NCBI RefSeq assembly: GCF_002086815.1
Contig: NZ_MVID01000023.1
Coordinates: forward strand, 1-64,000
DNA length: 64,000 nucleotides
Source: Mycolicibacterium parafortuitum
GTDB taxonomy: Bacteria; Actinomycetota; Actinomycetes; Mycobacteriales; Mycobacteriaceae
Reading direction: 5' to 3'
Shown here: one piece after another, positions 33,265-42,370 of the stretch
How positions within the stretch are numbered: position 1 is the stretch's first letter
How the letters are laid out: each line of letters begins with the position of its first letter
Position numbers and translations under genes: made by a program
Notes under the pieces: model-generated
Databases searched by the model: none
Told to the model about the DNA's origin: nothing
Seen by the model: only the letters and a program-made list of their open reading frames with translations

Positions 33265-33947
33265 TACACCGGGTCGAACTTGGAGATCAGCCAGCGGTCG
33301 CCGTCCTTTTCCAGCGTGACCCGCACGCTCGAGGCGGTATCGGTCGGCGCACCCGCCCCGACCGTCACCGTCTGGTTCACGAACAGCAGCACCACGGCTT
33401 CCTCCGGCGACACCGACACCGAGGCCGCGGCGGGCACCGAGGCAACCGCGGCGATCTGCTTCTCCTTGGCGCCCGGGATCACCACATCGTTGGTCAGCGA
33501 CGTGTACGACTCGCGGAACTCGCCGGTCAGCAGGTCACGGGCGGCATTGAGCTGTTCCTCGACGGTGGCCGGGGCGTAGGACAGCAGCGCGATCGTGCCG
33601 TCGCGTGCGGCCTGCACCGCGGATTCCGCCGGCGACGGCGTGCCCTCGACGGGCACCGTGATGACCCCGTCCCGGTTGGAGTCGTCGAGATACTTCAGAT
33701 ATCCCGCTCCGGCGGCCAGCACCAGTGCCAGCGCGGGCAGCACGACGAACGCGAGCACCCGCGACCACTCGATGCCGCGCGTGGACTTCGGCGCCGGGGC
33801 TTCGGTGTCCTCGGCGGCTGGGGTGTCGTCGGCGGCTGGGGTCTCCTCGGCGGCTTCGGTGTCCTCGGCGGCTTCGGTGTCCTCGATCGCGGACGACTCC
33901 TCGAGCTCCACAGCCGTGGTTTCGTCGTTCTTCACGTCATCGGTCAC
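33264..33947 (-). CDS. Mce-associated membrane protein
   Basis: A 227-residue protein with an acidic, repetitive cytoplasmic N-terminus (Glu/Asp/Thr/Ala units, residues 10-55), one membrane helix (VLAFVVLPALALVLAAGAGY) and an extracellular NTF2-like domain (about 95-227; ARDGTIALLSYAPATVEEQL, LTGEFRESYTSLTNDVVIP, DGDRWLISKFDPV). This is the standard layout of Mam proteins, which in M. tuberculosis lie after mceF and stabilise Mce complexes. ATGA overlap with the upstream Mam gene. Confidence 0.9.
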   Translation of the reverse strand: MTDDVKNDETTAVELEESSAIEDTEAAEDTEAAEETPAADDTPAAEDTEAPAPKSTRGIEWSRVLAFVVLPALALVLAAGAGYLKYLDDSNRDGVITVPVEGTPSPAESAVQAARDGTIALLSYAPATVEEQLNAARDLLTGEFRESYTSLTNDVVIPGAKEKQIAAVASVPAAASVSVSPEEAVVLLFVNQTVTVGAGAPTDTASSVRVTLEKDGDRWLISKFDPV

Positions 33948-34555
33948 GGGACGAACTCCACTTTCGACACCTTGGCTTCACCGTCGATCTCCTGCACCGT
34001 CAACCGCATCCGCCAGGCCCTGGGAGCCTGCTCGGGGGCACCGGCGTTGGTCGTGCGCACCGTGACCGCGACCAGGACCTGCCCCTCGTCCGCGTTCGCG
34101 GACTCCAGGCCGGCCTCGGCGATGGTTCCCTCCGATTTGGACTGCGCCTGCTTGACCACCTCGACGAACGGTTCGGCGCGTTGCTGGAAGTCGTCGTAGA
34201 ACGTTCCCGTCGCCGAGTCGAGAATGCGCTGCACGTCGGCCTCGGCGCTCTCCCAGCTGATCGTCGTCAGGTTCAGCGCACCCTGGCGGCCCACCTGCAG
34301 GAACAGGTTGCGCTGCTGCTCGGCGCGGCTCGACTCGTAGGTCCGGTAGCCCAGCCATCCGGTCAGAGCCGTCAGCGCGAGCACCCCGACGAGGCCCGCG
34401 ACCAGTGCGAGCTTGACGTGCGACCACCGCGGGGCGGCCGGCTCGTCGATCTCGGCGGCCTCGTCTATCCCGTCGATCTCGGTGGGCTCAGTACCCTCGG
34501 TGGGCTCGGCGCCCTCGGTCAGTTCCCCTTCGGGGGCAGCAACATTGTCTGCCAT
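33944..34555 (-). CDS. Mce-associated membrane protein
   Basis: A 203-residue Mam protein with an acidic N-terminus (MADNVAAPEGELTEGAEPTE), one membrane helix (LALVAGLVGVLALTALTGWLGY) and an extracellular NTF2-like domain (QQRNLFLQVGRQGALNLTTI, DSATGTFYDDFQQRAEPFVE, RAWRMRLTVQEIDGEAKVSK). Its start lies inside the 3' end of mceF, a 37-base overlap, which couples the genes. It probably pairs with the next Mam protein at the cell envelope. Confidence 0.9.
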   Translation of the reverse strand: MADNVAAPEGELTEGAEPTEGTEPTEIDGIDEAAEIDEPAAPRWSHVKLALVAGLVGVLALTALTGWLGYRTYESSRAEQQRNLFLQVGRQGALNLTTISWESAEADVQRILDSATGTFYDDFQQRAEPFVEVVKQAQSKSEGTIAEAGLESANADEGQVLVAVTVRTTNAGAPEQAPRAWRMRLTVQEIDGEAKVSKVEFVP

Positions 34556-35976
34556 GTCTGCTCCTCTTTGGCACTTCCGGCCAGGTTGGACTGGGTGTAC
34601 ACCCGTCCGTCCGGACCGACGTACGTGCCGTCTGCGGGATCATATTCGGCGGCCGCGATGGGCGGCTGGGCCGGTCCCGGCGGTGGAGCCGCCTCTGGTT
34701 GTTGCCCTGGTCGCAACTGCGGGACGGCTTGCCCGGACAGCGTAGCGTTCGGGTCGCCCTTCCAGTTGTAGCCCTCGTTCAGCGGGACGTACACCTCGTT
34801 GCTCTCGCACATCGCTGCGCTCGGCGCGCGTTTGCCGGGCACCGTCGCGCACGGGATGTTGCGCGCGCCACGGACGTTGAACGCGCTGTCCTGCGGCACC
34901 CGGCAGTACAGGTCGCCCTGGGGGCGGTCGGGTGCGTCCTCGAACGTCGGCGCGCGCTGCTGCTGCGCGGGCAGGAAGCCCGTGGTGCACGGAGGCGGGA
35001 CGTTCAGGTTCAGGTTGAAGACGAGATAGTCGCCCATGTAGTCCTGTTTGGTGCCGCTCTTGGCGACGCCCACCGCCTGGGTCACCGCGGTGCCCTGCGG
35101 CAGCAGCACCAGCAGCTGCTCAAGGTTCGGCTGGTAGGCGACGGCGACCTCGCCGACGCTGACCAGGTTGGCCAGCACGATCGGCAGTGTCGGCGCCAGA
35201 TCGTCGAACAGCGCCCTGGTCTCCTCGGCCGCGCCGGGGCCGTTGCGCAGGATGCCCGACACCGCGCTGTCCTGGCTCTCCAGCTGGGTGGTGATGTCGG
35301 CGAGGTTCGACGCCCACGCCTGGATCGACCCCGAGGTCTCGGTCTGCGAATCGAGCACCGGGCGGGACTGGTCGATCACCGTGGTCAGCGAGTCGAGGTT
35401 CGCCCTGGCGTCGATCGCCAGCTGCGTGGACCCGCTGACCAGACGGCGCAGTTCCGGACCAAGACCGCCGACGGCCTCGTAGGCCTCGTCGACGACGGTC
35501 CTGAGGTTGTCCTGCGGAATCGCCTGCAGGCCTTCGTTGGTCAGCTCCAGCACGGTGTTGACGTCGGCGGGCACCCGCGCCCGGTCCCGCGGGATCACGT
35601 CGCCGTTGCGCAACTCGGGCCCCGAGCCGCTCTGCGGAACCAGTTCGACGAACTGCTCCCCCACCGCGGACTGGCTGCGCACCGACGCGACCAGATCGGC
35701 CGGGATCTTGACGTCGGAGTTCAGTGACAGCTCGGCGGCCACCCCACGCTCGGTCAGGCCGACCCGTTCGACGATCCCGACCTGGGACCCGCGGTAGGTC
35801 ACGTTGCTGCGCTCGTAGAGTCCACCGGTCTCGGGCAGCTCCAGGGTCACCTTGTACTGGCCGATCCCGGCCATCTCCGGTACCCGCATGTAGCCGAAAA
35901 CCATGATGCCGATGGCGGATACGGCCAGCACCGCGAAGATCGCGAGCTGGATCAGCATCTGTCTGGTCAACCGCAT
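34519..35976 (-). CDS. mceF: Mce family protein MceF
   Basis: A 485-residue Mce subunit. One N-terminal helix (QLAIFAVLAVSAIGIMVFGYM) anchors it, the MCE domain covers about 35-115 (YKVTLELPETGGLYERSNVT, GSQVGIVERVGLTERGVAAE), then long alpha-helical segments that form the needle-like tunnel with other Mce proteins. The Pro-rich C-terminus (PGQQPEAAPPPGPAQPP) and GTYVGPDGRVYTQSNLAG are typical of MceF. Two Cys pairs in the C-terminal half. It starts one base after the mceE stop. Confidence 0.92.
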   Translation of the reverse strand: MRLTRQMLIQLAIFAVLAVSAIGIMVFGYMRVPEMAGIGQYKVTLELPETGGLYERSNVTYRGSQVGIVERVGLTERGVAAELSLNSDVKIPADLVASVRSQSAVGEQFVELVPQSGSGPELRNGDVIPRDRARVPADVNTVLELTNEGLQAIPQDNLRTVVDEAYEAVGGLGPELRRLVSGSTQLAIDARANLDSLTTVIDQSRPVLDSQTETSGSIQAWASNLADITTQLESQDSAVSGILRNGPGAAEETRALFDDLAPTLPIVLANLVSVGEVAVAYQPNLEQLLVLLPQGTAVTQAVGVAKSGTKQDYMGDYLVFNLNLNVPPPCTTGFLPAQQQRAPTFEDAPDRPQGDLYCRVPQDSAFNVRGARNIPCATVPGKRAPSAAMCESNEVYVPLNEGYNWKGDPNATLSGQAVPQLRPGQQPEAAPPPGPAQPPIAAAEYDPADGTYVGPDGRVYTQSNLAGSAKEEQTWQTMLLPPKGN

Positions 35977-35977
35977 G

Positions 35978-37132
35978 TCAGCGCCCCTGATCCCAGCGGT
36001 ACGGCGCCACCAACGGGTTTCCGCCCGGCGGCGGGACGTTGTGGTTGCACGGGCTCGGTGTCTGCCCGATGGTGCGGCCCCACTGCAGCTCCAGCCATGT
36101 CAGGTTGCACTCGAACCGGGTTCCGGTGAGGAATCCCTGATCGATGCGGCTCAGTGTCAGGTCGACGACCAGTGTCAGGTTGGCGTAATCGCCGCGCATC
36201 CAGTTGGTCAGTGTCTCCTTCGGGAACGGGAACGTCGGAAGGAAACTCAGCGCGCGGGTCAGTGCGGGTCCGGCGTCGGCCAGCGACTGCAGCACCGGTC
36301 CGAGGTCCTTGAGTTCCTGGACCAGCGCGTCGCGGGTCTGGTTCACCGAATCGGCGGCCAGCGCGCTGAACCGGCCCAGCTGCACCAGCGCCTCCGACAG
36401 GGTGTCGCGCTGGTCGCGCAGCACCGCCAGCGCATCCGGGATGGTCTTGAGCGCCTTGTCCACCACGGGTTTCTGCTCGGCGATCTGCCCGACCAGGTTG
36501 TTGAGGCTCTCCGAGGTCGCGATGATGTCGTCGGTCTGGTCCTCCAGGTGCCCGACGGCGATGTCGAGCTGTTCGATCAGGCTGCGCAGGTCGTTCGCGC
36601 GGCCGGCGAACGCGGTGGACAGCGCATCGGTGATGTCCTGGATGTTGCCGAGCCCACCGCCGTTGAGCAACAGCGCCACCGCGGCCAGCGCCTGCTCGGT
36701 GCTCGGATACGCACCCGAGGACGCCAGCGGGATCACGTCGCCCTCGGCGAGGCGGCCCCTCGGCGCCTCGCCGGTGGGGGCGGCCAATTCGATGTGCTGC
36801 GAACCCAGCAGGCTGGTCTGGCCGACCTTCGCGGTCGCGTTGGCGGGCAGGTTCACATCACCGTCGAGCGTCATCGTCACCAGCGCGTCCCAGCCCTGGC
36901 GTTCGATCCTGCTAACGGTGCCCACGTTGACGTCGCCGACGCGCACCCGCGAGTTCTGCTCGACGTTGTCGACGTCGGGCATCTGCGCCTGGATGGTGAA
37001 CGAGCCGGGGCCATGGCCCTGGGTGCCCGGCAGTGGCACGGAATTCAGCCCACGCCAACCACATCCGGACGCCGCGACCGCGACGACGAGCGACAGGGCC
37101 AGTACCCCCGCGCCTGATCTCGGCACGGTCAT
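35978..37132 (-). CDS. mceE: Mce family lipoprotein MceE
   Basis: A 384-residue subunit. The N-terminal signal LALSLVVAVAASGC ends in a lipobox Cys (about residue 23), as in LprK-type MceE proteins, so it is lipid-anchored on the outer face of the membrane. The MCE domain is FTIQAQMPDVDNVEQNSRVR to GSQHIELAAPTG; a long helical region follows. GTG/ATG overlap with mceD (ATGA). It is expected to be one of six subunits in the Mce hexamer that carries lipids. Confidence 0.92.
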   Translation of the reverse strand: MTVPRSGAGVLALSLVVAVAASGCGWRGLNSVPLPGTQGHGPGSFTIQAQMPDVDNVEQNSRVRVGDVNVGTVSRIERQGWDALVTMTLDGDVNLPANATAKVGQTSLLGSQHIELAAPTGEAPRGRLAEGDVIPLASSGAYPSTEQALAAVALLLNGGGLGNIQDITDALSTAFAGRANDLRSLIEQLDIAVGHLEDQTDDIIATSESLNNLVGQIAEQKPVVDKALKTIPDALAVLRDQRDTLSEALVQLGRFSALAADSVNQTRDALVQELKDLGPVLQSLADAGPALTRALSFLPTFPFPKETLTNWMRGDYANLTLVVDLTLSRIDQGFLTGTRFECNLTWLELQWGRTIGQTPSPCNHNVPPPGGNPLVAPYRWDQGR

Positions 37133-38463
37133 GATCCGCCTCCCGGCACCATCATGCCCGCGAGACCGTGGTTCGGATCGGTCGTGACCGGCATCTCCGC
37201 GGCGCCTGCCGGGGCGTCGAGCATCAAGGGTCCCTGACCCGGCGGAAGCGTCGCCGGATCCGCCACCGGGGCGGGTGCGGGAGCAGCTCCGGCCGGCGGG
37301 ATGTAGTCCGGGCGAAGCCAATCCTCGCTGTAGGTCAGCTCATTGGGCCGCGTGGTGGCGCCGACGAGCTGGTTCAGCCCCAGCGGCGGGAAGTTGTACT
37401 GCCGGTTCTTGATGATCGGCGCCAGGTACTGCACGCACAGCTTCGCCGACTCCTCGGCGCCCAGCCGGGATGCGGCTTGCACCGCACCACACAGGAATTG
37501 GATCGGGTTGGCGAAGTTGTTGATCTGCGGCACGCTGCTGATCGCGCCCTGGGCGGGCTGCCAGATGTTCACGTAGTTCTGGAACGTGGTGGGAGCGACG
37601 TGCAGGAACTGCTTGATGTCTTCCAGGCTCTCGGTGAGCGCCGTGGTGACACCGGCCAGCTTCTCCGAGGTGGTGCCGAGCGCTTCACGGTTCTCCGAGA
37701 CGAAGCCCTGCACCTGCACGACAACGTCGTTGAGGTCGCGGATCGCGTTGGCGACCTCGTCGGGCCCGTCGGTGAGCAACCCGGTGACCGAGGCGAGGTT
37801 CTGGTTCAGGCGGCGCATCAGATCGGTGCTGTCCTGCAGCGCCGACACCAGGATCGCGAGGTTCTTGATCGTCGAGAACACGTCGGTGCTGTGGTCGCCG
37901 AGTGCCGAGAACGCCTGCGACAGTTTGACGACGGTCTCGCGGATGCTGGCGCCCTGACCGCGCAGGTTGTCGGCGGTGGTGTTGATCACCGAGCCCAGCG
38001 GGCTGACGTCACCGGGTTCGGTCGGCTGCAGTGTCTCGCTGAGCCGCTCCAACTGTGCGCGCACCTGATCCCATTCGACCGGGACGACGGTGCGCTGCAA
38101 CGGGATCACCGTGTTGTCAGCCATCACCGGCCCGCCGGTGTAGACCGGCGTGAGCTGGATCGCGCGGGCCGTGACGAGCGCCGGCGACAGGATCGCGGCG
38201 GCCGCGTCGGCGGGCACGTCGTAGCGGGCGTCGTACCAGAACGAGATCTTGACCTGTTCGGGTTCGGGTTCGATCGAGGTGATCCGGCCGACCGGCACCC
38301 CGAGGATGCGGACGTCGTCGCCGACGTAGATGCCGTTGCTGTTCTCGAAGTACGCGACGATGTTCACGCGGTTCACCTTGTCGGTGGTGCGCACCAGAAT
38401 CGCGACGCCCGCGACGAGCAGCACCACCAGCACGAGACCGACCCAGGTGCGGGGATTCCTCAT
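37129..38463 (-). CDS. mceD: Mce family protein MceD
   Basis: A 444-residue subunit with one membrane helix (TWVGLVLVVLLVAGVAILVR) and the MCE domain (IVAYFENSNGIYVGDDVRIL, GVPVGRITSIEPEPEQVKIS). The helical middle is followed by a Pro/Ala tail (YIPPAGAAPAPAPVADPATL). Four-base overlaps on both sides (with mceC and mceE). MceD forms part of the hexameric lipid channel. Confidence 0.92.
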   Translation of the reverse strand: MRNPRTWVGLVLVVLLVAGVAILVRTTDKVNRVNIVAYFENSNGIYVGDDVRILGVPVGRITSIEPEPEQVKISFWYDARYDVPADAAAAILSPALVTARAIQLTPVYTGGPVMADNTVIPLQRTVVPVEWDQVRAQLERLSETLQPTEPGDVSPLGSVINTTADNLRGQGASIRETVVKLSQAFSALGDHSTDVFSTIKNLAILVSALQDSTDLMRRLNQNLASVTGLLTDGPDEVANAIRDLNDVVVQVQGFVSENREALGTTSEKLAGVTTALTESLEDIKQFLHVAPTTFQNYVNIWQPAQGAISSVPQINNFANPIQFLCGAVQAASRLGAEESAKLCVQYLAPIIKNRQYNFPPLGLNQLVGATTRPNELTYSEDWLRPDYIPPAGAAPAPAPVADPATLPPGQGPLMLDAPAGAAEMPVTTDPNHGLAGMMVPGGGS

Positions 38464-39821
38464 CGTGAGCCCTCCCCGGGGACGGGTACCAGCGGCGGCG
38501 CTTCGCCGGGCGCGGGCACCAACAGTCCGGTGTCCGGTGTGGGCACCGACGCCAACCCGGGCGGCGCGACCGCGGGTGGGCCGGGTGGCGGTCCGCCGGG
38601 CGGCGGGGCCGGCAGCGGCTCGCGGTACGGGTAGCAGCCCGTGGGGCCGGGCAGCGGGATGCCGGGCGGGCCACAGCCCGCGTCACCGGGGTTACCGGTG
38701 ATCGCGTCCGGGATCGTCATCCGCGGCTCCCCGCCCTGACCGGTGCGCGGGAACGGCACCGGCATCGCCGGGGTACCCGCCTGACCGACCTGCGGATCGC
38801 TGCGCTCCGACGGCAGAAGGACATTCGGGTCCAGGCCGAGGTCGGAGAACGCGACGTCGATGAACGGCTGCAGGAACTGACCGGGCAGCAGGTTGGCCAC
38901 GTAGGTCTTGAAGAACGGCCCCGCCGACACCGATTCGCCCAGCGACATCGAGTAGTCGTTGAGCAGGCTCAGCGACTTCTGCAGCCGCTCCTTGCGGTTG
39001 TCGAGGATGGTCAGCACACCGTTGAGTTTGTCCAGCGCGGGTTTCATGGTGGCGCGGTTCTCGCCGATGAAGCCCTGCAGCTGTTGGCTCAGCGCGGAGA
39101 TGTTCCCGGAGATCTGATCCACCGCCGCGCTCTGGTTCTGCAGTTCGGCCAGCAGCGCGTTGGTGTTCGAGACGAGGCTGACCACCTGATCACTGCGTTC
39201 GGCCAGCACGGTGGTGGCCTTGTTCGCATTCGCCAGCAGGCCACGCAGCTGCGCGTCACGCTGGTTGAGGGTGTCGGAGAACCGCGCGACGCCCTCGACC
39301 GCGATCTTGAGCTGCGGCGGGGTGTCGGCGAACGTCGCCGAGAGCACTCGCAGCGATTCCGAAAGCTGGTCGGTGTCAAGGCCGCTGATGGTCGCCGACA
39401 GCTCACCGAGCGCATCCGGAAGCTGGTACGGCGACGTGGTGCGCGCGAGCGGGATGGTGCCGTCCTGTCGGCCCTCGCCGCGCGCGACGACCTCGAGGAT
39501 CTTGGTGCCGAGCAGGCCCTTGGTCTTGATCGCCGCCTCGGTGCGGTCGCCCAGGCGGATGTCCTTGTCGACGGTGAACGTGACCAGCACCTGCGGACCG
39601 TCCAACTCGATCGACTTGACCTGGCCCACCTTGAATCCCGAAACCTGTACCGCCGCATCGGTGGTCAGCCCGCCGGCCTCGGCGAAATGCGCGGTGTACT
39701 CACGGCCCGGATCGAACAGTGGGATCTTGTCGTAGTTCACCGCGCCCACCACGATGGCCGCGGTGATCCCGACGCCGACGGCACCGATGACGAACTGGTT
39801 GCGTTCACTGAAGGGCCTCAT
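38460..39821 (-). CDS. mceC: Mce family protein MceC
   Basis: A 453-residue subunit. Membrane helix FVIGAVGVGITAAIVVGAVN, MCE domain YTAHFAEAGGLTTDAAVQVS to LLGTKILEVVARG, long helical region, then a 100-residue Pro/Gly-rich tail (PAPPPGGPPPGPPAVAPPGL), a known trait of MceC. ATG at 39821 overlaps the mceB stop (ATGA). Two Cys in the tail region (CGPPG, GCYPY) may bridge. Confidence 0.92.
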   Translation of the reverse strand: MRPFSERNQFVIGAVGVGITAAIVVGAVNYDKIPLFDPGREYTAHFAEAGGLTTDAAVQVSGFKVGQVKSIELDGPQVLVTFTVDKDIRLGDRTEAAIKTKGLLGTKILEVVARGEGRQDGTIPLARTTSPYQLPDALGELSATISGLDTDQLSESLRVLSATFADTPPQLKIAVEGVARFSDTLNQRDAQLRGLLANANKATTVLAERSDQVVSLVSNTNALLAELQNQSAAVDQISGNISALSQQLQGFIGENRATMKPALDKLNGVLTILDNRKERLQKSLSLLNDYSMSLGESVSAGPFFKTYVANLLPGQFLQPFIDVAFSDLGLDPNVLLPSERSDPQVGQAGTPAMPVPFPRTGQGGEPRMTIPDAITGNPGDAGCGPPGIPLPGPTGCYPYREPLPAPPPGGPPPGPPAVAPPGLASVPTPDTGLLVPAPGEAPPLVPVPGEGSR

Positions 39822-40849
39822 CGCGGCGCACACCTCCCGCTGGACTGCCCGGCGACCTTCACGTAGACCGGCTGGCCGCCCTTGCCGTTGAGCTTGAGGA
39901 CGATGTCGCACAGATAGAAGCTGAAGAAGTCGCCGTAGATGCCCTGGCGCGCCAGCACCTGGTAGGCGTCCGGCAACGTGTTGATCAGGTTGTCGAAGTA
40001 CTCGTGGTCGGCGACGACGATGCCTGCGGCACGGTCGGTTTCGTCGATCGTCTTCTTCAGCGGCGGGCGGGCCTCGGTCAGGAAGTCGGCGATGCTGCCC
40101 GCGGCGGCGTTCGTGTACGCCAGCCCGTTGCTGATCTCCTGCCTGCGTTCGGACAACCCCTCGACCAGCTGGGACAGCGAGTCGACGGCCTTGCCGAACT
40201 GGTCGCTCTGGTCGCCGAGTGAGCCCAGCACCGTGTTGAGGTTGACGATCACCTCTCCGATCAGCTGGTCGCGGTCGGCCAGCGTGCTGGTCAGCGCCGC
40301 GGTCTGGGCCAGGAACGAGTTGATGGTGCCGCCCTGGCCCTGCAGTGCCGTGATCAGCTGCCCCGACAGCGCATTGATCTGGTCCGGGTCCAGCGCGCGG
40401 AACAGCGGCCGGAACCCGCCGATCAGTGCGTCGAGGTCGAGCGCAGGCGACGTCCTGGCCTGCGGGATCGTGTCACCGGGCTGCAGCCGCTGGGTACCGC
40501 CCGCCCCCTCTTCGAGGGCGAGGTAGCGCCCGCCGATCAGGTCGTCGTAACGGATCACCGCGCGGCTGCCCTCGGTGAGGACCACCGAGTCGTCGGCGGT
40601 GAACTCGACCAGAGCCGTGGTGTCGGGCTGGATCTCGACGTTGTTGACCTTGCCGACCTCGACCCCGGCGATGCGGACGAAGTCGTTGGTCTCCAGCCCG
40701 GTCACGTTGACGAACTCGGCGCGGTACTGCTGGGTCTTCTCACCGAAGCGCATCTGGCCGAACACCGCGAACAGGCCGAACACACCGAGCAGGCAGACAG
40801 CCAGGAACACCCCGAGACGCGTCGCGTCTCGCCGGATACTGACTGACAT
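39818..40849 (-). CDS. mceB: Mce family protein MceB
   Basis: A 343-residue subunit, the shortest Mce protein, as usual for MceB. Membrane helix LGVFLAVCLLGVFGLFAVFG, MCE domain YRAEFVNVTGLETNDFVRIA and GVEVGKVNNVEIQPDTTALV, then helices, ending near YLCDIVLKLNGKGGQPVYVK. AGAGAGG precedes the ATG. It follows mceA after a 51-base gap, the widest gap inside the yrbE-mce-mam gene chain. Confidence 0.92.
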   Translation of the reverse strand: MSVSIRRDATRLGVFLAVCLLGVFGLFAVFGQMRFGEKTQQYRAEFVNVTGLETNDFVRIAGVEVGKVNNVEIQPDTTALVEFTADDSVVLTEGSRAVIRYDDLIGGRYLALEEGAGGTQRLQPGDTIPQARTSPALDLDALIGGFRPLFRALDPDQINALSGQLITALQGQGGTINSFLAQTAALTSTLADRDQLIGEVIVNLNTVLGSLGDQSDQFGKAVDSLSQLVEGLSERRQEISNGLAYTNAAAGSIADFLTEARPPLKKTIDETDRAAGIVVADHEYFDNLINTLPDAYQVLARQGIYGDFFSFYLCDIVLKLNGKGGQPVYVKVAGQSSGRCAPR

Positions 40850-40900
40850 CGGTTACCTCTCTGTGCTTCTCGGGTCTAGCCGGGTGGGGTCGGGCGGGAA

Positions 40901-42367
40901 CTAGCGCGGCGGTCCGGGCACGGCCGGAACCGGGGGCGGAACAAACGGGTACGGCACGGCCGTCGGCTGCATCTGCGACGGGTGCGGGACCACGAACGGT
41001 TCCGAACCCGGGCGCGGACCGGGATCGCGCGGGGCACCGGGCGGCGGCGCGGGCGGCAGACCCGGCCACAGCGGCGTGCCGTCGGGCGCGTACAGCTGGG
41101 CTCCGTAGGCCGGCGCGCCCGGGTACGGCACCGGACCGATCGCCGGCCCGCCGAATAGGTTGCGCACGCTCGGCGGCTCCGGCACCGCGCGCGTCACCGG
41201 CAGGTAGTTGGCGTAGGTCGGGAACGCGATCCCCGGATTCGGCCGCCAGTCCAGACCGCTTCCGAAACCGGTGTTGGTCACCAGGTTCCGCACCGGCCAG
41301 TTGTCGGCCACCTTGGGCAGCGAACCGCAGCCGGGCTTGCCGCCGGGACCGCCCTTGGCGCCGATGATCGGCAGGTGCTGCGGGTAGTGGTACGGGTCGT
41401 CGCCGAACGACAGCCCGGCGTCGAGCACGAGCGTGCGGCCGTTGCCGCCCGGCGCCTCGTAGCCGCCGCCGTCGAGCAGCTGCTTGGCGCCCAGCAGCAG
41501 GCACGTGTAGGACGGGTTGTACTTGTAGAGCAGGTTCGTCGTCGGCGCCAGCGTGTTGATCGCCTTGATCAGGTTGGCCTGGTTGGGCGCCAGCAGGTTG
41601 ATCCCGCTGTTGGACAGTCCGATCGTGGCCAGCAGCAGCGCGTCGAGCTCCTTGGCCTGGTTAACGACGGTGGTGCTGGTGGTGCTCGCCGCGTCCAGGG
41701 TGGTCACGATGTCCTGCGCGGCGGCACTGTAGGTCTCGTTGAAGTCGGTCAGCGCCTGCAGGTCTTCGCGGATGGTCTCGTTGCGCGGATTCAGCGCGAG
41801 CAGAACCTCATTGGCGTCGGTGGTGGCCCGGCCGATGCGCTCGCCCTGGCCGCGGACACCGTCGGCCAGCGCCGACAGTGTGCTGTTCAGCTTCGCGGCG
41901 TCGACCTGGTCGAGCACCGCGACCAGGTTCTGGAAGACGGTGTTCACCTCGGTGGTGACGTTTCGTGAGCGCAGCACCTGCCCGGCCTCGAGGTGCCGGC
42001 CGCTGGGATCGTCCGGGAAGACCAGGTCGACGAACTTGGCGCCGAAGATCGTGGTGGCCCTGATCTGCGCTTCGACGTTGGCGGGGATGTACTGCACCTG
42101 ATCGGGGTCGATCTCCAGCTGCAGCGCGACCGTCGGGTCCTGCTGACCGGTCACCGCGATATCGGAGACCCGGCCCACCTGCACCCCGCGCAGCTTGACC
42201 TTCGCGTTGGTCTCCATCACCAGACCGGCACGGTCGGACGTCAAGGTCACCGGCACAGTCGATTTCAGCGAGCCGGTGAACAGCGCGTACGTCACGAAGA
42301 TCGCGATCGCGAACAGCACGACCAAGATCAGGGTCCACCACCCGGGTTTGAGGCCCTCGTCGTCCAC
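40901..42367 (-). CDS. mceA: Mce family protein MceA
   Basis: A 488-residue subunit and first Mce gene of the operon. Membrane helix WWTLILVVLFAIAIFVTYAL, MCE domain VPVTLTSDRAGLVMETNAKV to FGAKFVDLVFPDDP, helical region to about 270, then an extracellular C-terminal part with YNPSYTCLLLGAKQL and a proline-rich end (PPAPPPGAPRDPGPRPGSEP). MceA usually defines which lipid class binds. It starts three bases after the yrbEB stop. Confidence 0.93.
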   Translation of the reverse strand: MDDEGLKPGWWTLILVVLFAIAIFVTYALFTGSLKSTVPVTLTSDRAGLVMETNAKVKLRGVQVGRVSDIAVTGQQDPTVALQLEIDPDQVQYIPANVEAQIRATTIFGAKFVDLVFPDDPSGRHLEAGQVLRSRNVTTEVNTVFQNLVAVLDQVDAAKLNSTLSALADGVRGQGERIGRATTDANEVLLALNPRNETIREDLQALTDFNETYSAAAQDIVTTLDAASTTSTTVVNQAKELDALLLATIGLSNSGINLLAPNQANLIKAINTLAPTTNLLYKYNPSYTCLLLGAKQLLDGGGYEAPGGNGRTLVLDAGLSFGDDPYHYPQHLPIIGAKGGPGGKPGCGSLPKVADNWPVRNLVTNTGFGSGLDWRPNPGIAFPTYANYLPVTRAVPEPPSVRNLFGGPAIGPVPYPGAPAYGAQLYAPDGTPLWPGLPPAPPPGAPRDPGPRPGSEPFVVPHPSQMQPTAVPYPFVPPPVPAVPGPPR

Positions 42368-42370
42368 CGC

